Origin: Trichobilharzia szidati
Taxonomy: Eukaryota > Platyhelminthes > Trematoda > Strigeidida > Schistosomatidae
NCBI GenBank assembly: GCA_944472155.2
Contig: OX235275.1
Span: 55,259,228 to 55,323,227 of the forward strand
DNA: 64,000 bases
Direction of reading: 5' to 3'
The notes under the pieces are model-generated. The model had not been told where the DNA came from, made no database searches, and saw only the letters and a program-made list of their open reading frames with translations. Position numbers and translations under genes: made by a program. The first letter of the stretch is position 1, and every line of letters begins with the position of its first letter. Positions 61,536 through 64,000 of this stretch are shown here, in pieces.

Positions 61536-62017
61536 TTCAGTTTTTTTTTCAATAATTACTATCTGAAACTCCTGTTAATTTTTTTTTTATATTCGCCTAT
61601 TAATTCCTATTTGCATGACGTAATTTTATCTGGTTAATATTAATTTTACTCGTTTGAACAAAGAAAGAATGAACATATATATACCGGGTAATTTGAGCGC
61701 GTCTTATTTCATGGATTCTCTTCAAATGCGTCTGGTTTTATGTGTGTGTGTTTTGTTCTGTTGCATAACATTCTACTTAATTTTGATTTTAATTATCACT
61801 TGCTGAGTTGAACTCATTATTGATGTTTCTAAATCTACTTAATTGTTTTGTTTATTTCATAATTTTAATTTTACCATTGACTCTTATCCTCTTGAACTTT
61901 CCATCATATTATGTATAAATTCATTATGCTGTTTTATCTTGTATTCTGTCTCTAGTCTGTTCTTCTTTTCAAGCGAAATCTGAACTGCACTCTCACTTTC
62001 TTGTCTAATTATACTGT
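61536..62017. other. Anonymous AT-rich DNA
   Basis: Probably 3' side of the preceding PLE at first, then nothing recognised. Confidence 0.35.
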
Positions 62018-62405
62018 CTGATGCTCGCTAATGACTGACTACAGGACGAATGTGCCTGGAGTTTTAGTGAGAAGTTGAGAACAGTAGGGTCCATCCAGTC
62101 GGGAGTGACAATGGAGTTCCTGCCAATGATATTGGTTGGCGGTCGAGCGAAAATCACGAATTGGTAGAAGTTCGAATTCATGCACTGGCCGCTGAATCTG
62201 GTCCCAGTGGCTGAATGGTATACGAGCTTGCCTTGTAACCGGAATGTCCTAGGTTAGAAACCAGGTGGGCGCGTACTGCCGATGAGTCCCAAACACCAGG
62301 CTGGCGAAACAGCTGTCCAGTACTCCCTGGTTTTCAGTGGTTCAATCTGTGGTCTTACCTGAAACAGATAGAATCCCCACAAACTAACTCGTGAAAATAT
62401 ACTAT
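62018..62405 (+). mobile_element. SINE-1 b-subtype, near full length
   Basis: Body GATGCTCGCTAATGACTGACTAC, GAGTTTTAGTGAGAAGT, A-box side CAGTGGCTGAATGGTATACG, damaged B box (AGGTTAGAAACC), hammerhead 62273-62323, tail. Confidence 0.85.
62273..62323 (+). ncRNA. Hammerhead-like motif of SINE-1 b subtype
   Basis: Stem I GUACUG/CAGUAC, core CCGAUGA (position 4 U to C), GUCC with a disturbed stem II partner, GAAA, palindromic ACAGCUGU, GUC. Complements the a subtype, whose lesion is at position 3. Confidence 0.55.
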
Positions 62406-62524
62406 AAATAGTCTGTCTTTTAACATTGAATAATTTGTCGACTTATACCATTTTTGAAAATATATTGCTCATACTTTATACCTATAAAAACTCGAATTCA
62501 CTGTAAAGAAAGCATTTTCAGGAA

Positions 62525-62745
62525 TTTTGTAACTTGAACAAAGCAAGAACTTCAGTTTTTGCAGAATAAAGTAGTACCATCTTTTATTCCGTTGCCTTCT
62601 CGTCAGCTGATTACAAGCCAAAGACATTATTCAATGTATCTACAAAAACAATTTTAACATACTTGCACAGTTCATTTTAAACAAAAAAAATCAATCGATC
62701 AATATATGCATACACTAATATATATATATATATATATTTCAGTTA
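62525..62745 (-). repeat. Lone PLE terminal repeat
   Basis: Matches 15775-15965 (TTTTGCAGAATAAAGT, CATTTTAAACAAAAA..TCAATC). Ends in an (AT)n run at about 62718-62738. No adjoining PLE coding sequence. Confidence 0.75.
62561..62610 (-). ncRNA. Hammerhead-like motif in lone PLE terminal repeat
   Basis: Core CUGACGA exact (complement of 62600-62606), stem I CAG/CUG, long A/U stem III AAUAAA..UUUAUU around GGUAC. GAAA is represented by GGAAU, so stem II/GAAA are decayed. Confidence 0.45.
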
Positions 62746-62759
62746 ATTCCAGTTAATCA

Positions 62760-63300
62760 CAGGTGCTGAATCAAAAGAGGCAAGATAACATTCTAGGTGG
62801 TCGGAAGCAATCAACAGGAGGAACGGAACCCAAGTTTCATGAGGCCTGTTGACACTCTTCAATAAGGCTTATCTTTATCTTGCTGATCGCCTTCATCTAC
62901 CACTAAATAGTATTTCGAAGTGCACCGTGATGCACAGCCATCTTAGCTAGCTAACCATATTCCAATCAGAACTGAAACTAAGGTCTGAGTGCATTACAGT
63001 CTTACACGAGGTCAGTCGTGAGCCTGAATAGCTTAGTGTCATCATCTCTGATTTCAGTGCTGAGTAGTGCTAGTTCGAATCTCCATGTTGGACATCAGTT
63101 CCTTCTAGATTTCAGGCGAATGTCAACAAACACGGAACGTAAACGGAGGGCTTCCCGCTGATAGCCTCCATCCGTTTAAACATCAATTCAGAGAGCAATG
63201 CAATCACAAGTCGATTAGTTTGTTGACCACATTGCAAACTTGACTGATAGCATTCGATTTGCACTAAAACAATAAGACTAGATTCATGACATTGGCTATG
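62760..63300 (+). mobile_element. Diverged SINE-2 copies
   Basis: First piece 62760-62995 (AGTGCACCGTGATGCACAGCCA). Second 63015-63300 with a tRNA-like head (GAGCCTGAATAGCTTAGTG, AGTTCGAATCTCC) and body (GCCTCCATCC, CCACATTGCAAACTTGACTGATAG). The hammerhead is not recognisable. Confidence 0.55.
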
Positions 63301-64000
63301 TCATACTGACCAATCAATTTGTATGTATTATAAAAATCGATTACATTCTTCCTTGATTTACTCTATAGTGATTGGTCGGCGAAAAATAACCAATAAGAAG
63401 TTAGATAGTCGTATTAGGTCGACGAAATTTATCGATCGGATTTGTACTTTATATAACTAAGTCGAGCTGTAAACTTTCTCAGTTGATAGCAGTTAGATAG
63501 AGTTGGGTTCAGTCAGAAGGAAGTCAACCATGAACTTTGGTGGCGACCTGTTTGAATCACTGGGTTACGCATGAGTTTCCATCTAACACAGCAGTGCATC
63601 ATATATTCTGTAATTATGATTGTGTTTTAACCATACAATTATGTCCTCGGGTTGTAAAATATACTGACGCACGATTGTGAATTGGCTTTCGAACTACTGA
63701 TGAGCATTTCCTGAAAAGTATTGCATTACGTGATATATTACAGATTGGTGTTTCACCTGACGATCCTGGATAAGGCGAAAATATTGTGCAATAAATAATT
63801 CGGAGGATTCTGTACATTACCTAAACATTTCTGCCCAGAATAACACTGTTATTATATCATACATGCTTGCAAAATTTGAAAAAAATGTACGCGTGATCTC
63901 TTGGAAAGTTTAAATTCGATTTGCTCACAGCTTGAGTGAGAGTAATGACTCAACAACCTGGGGACTTTTAGGTGAAGTTAAACAATGGCGTCCCAGCGAT
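63301..64000. other. Unassigned DNA, possible LTR edge
   Basis: TTTGGTGGCGACCTG at about 63536-63550 resembles the primer-site-like TTTGGTGTCGCTGCC of the 34-kb LTR element. I could not find a second LTR, and no coding domain is visible. Confidence 0.2.

Noticed and set aside
1..64000. CRISPR array, bacterial operon or viral genome
   Set aside because: No regularly spaced short repeats, no ribosome-binding-site-led gene clusters and no long open frames; all repeats are dispersed eukaryotic retroelements.

Overview
The window looks like repeat-dense, AT-rich intergenic DNA from a blood fluke (Schistosomatidae, most likely Schistosoma or a close relative). I infer this from the combination of Penelope-like retroelements (PLEs) with GIY-YIG endonucleases, RTE- and CR1-like LINEs of schistosome type, Sm-alpha-like elements carrying a hammerhead ribozyme, and degenerate TTAGGG-like arrays. 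I found no host protein-coding gene, true tRNA, rRNA or CRISPR array. Every reading frame I can identify belongs to a decayed mobile element, and none encodes a complete product.

Layout. 0-2.3 kb: PLE termini, 5'UTR and a GIY-YIG tail on the minus strand; a close inverted counterpart lies at 18.6-20.0 kb. 2.7-13.5 kb: many copies of a tRNA-derived SINE (called SINE-1 here), two CR1-like LINE ends, one RTE end, a SINE-4 with clean target-site duplications (TSDs), and two small foldback elements. 13.9-25.6 kb: a tRNA-like SINE-3 and seven or more PLE fragments. 26.2-31.3 kb: an inverted SINE-1 dimer inside telomere-like sequence, a PLE with an internal micro-inversion and a nested insertion, and one of the better-preserved PLE 3' halves. 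31.4-34.6 kb: RTE copies, one of them inserted in the LTR of an internally deleted LTR retrotransposon. 35-43 kb: PLE, RTE and SINE fragments, including a 1.2-kb head-to-head PLE pair inserted in an RTE with a 13-bp TSD. 44-53.5 kb: RTE, CR1-like, PLE, Sm-alpha-like, solo-LTR and SINE fragments. 54-64 kb: PLE foldbacks, SINE-1 and SINE-2 copies and anonymous AT-rich DNA.

The unifying signal is small self-cleaving-type RNA. Hammerhead-like motifs occur in SINE-1, SINE-2, Sm-alpha-like elements and in the terminal repeats of several PLE subfamilies. In nearly all of them stem III is a short palindrome with little or no loop, a form expected to work best as a dimer. Stem I shows compensatory changes between PLE copies (GAAC/GUUC, GAGC/GCUC, CAGC/GCUG, GCAG/CUGC). 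Hammerheads in schistosome satellite/SINE DNA and in PLEs are known; what stands out here is their density, the subfamily-specific core mutations and the recurrent tail-to-tail (inverted dimer) arrangement of the host elements.

Element boundaries are by-eye comparisons between copies inside this window and may be off by tens of bases unless a TSD is given. SINE-1 to SINE-4 are working names used only here.
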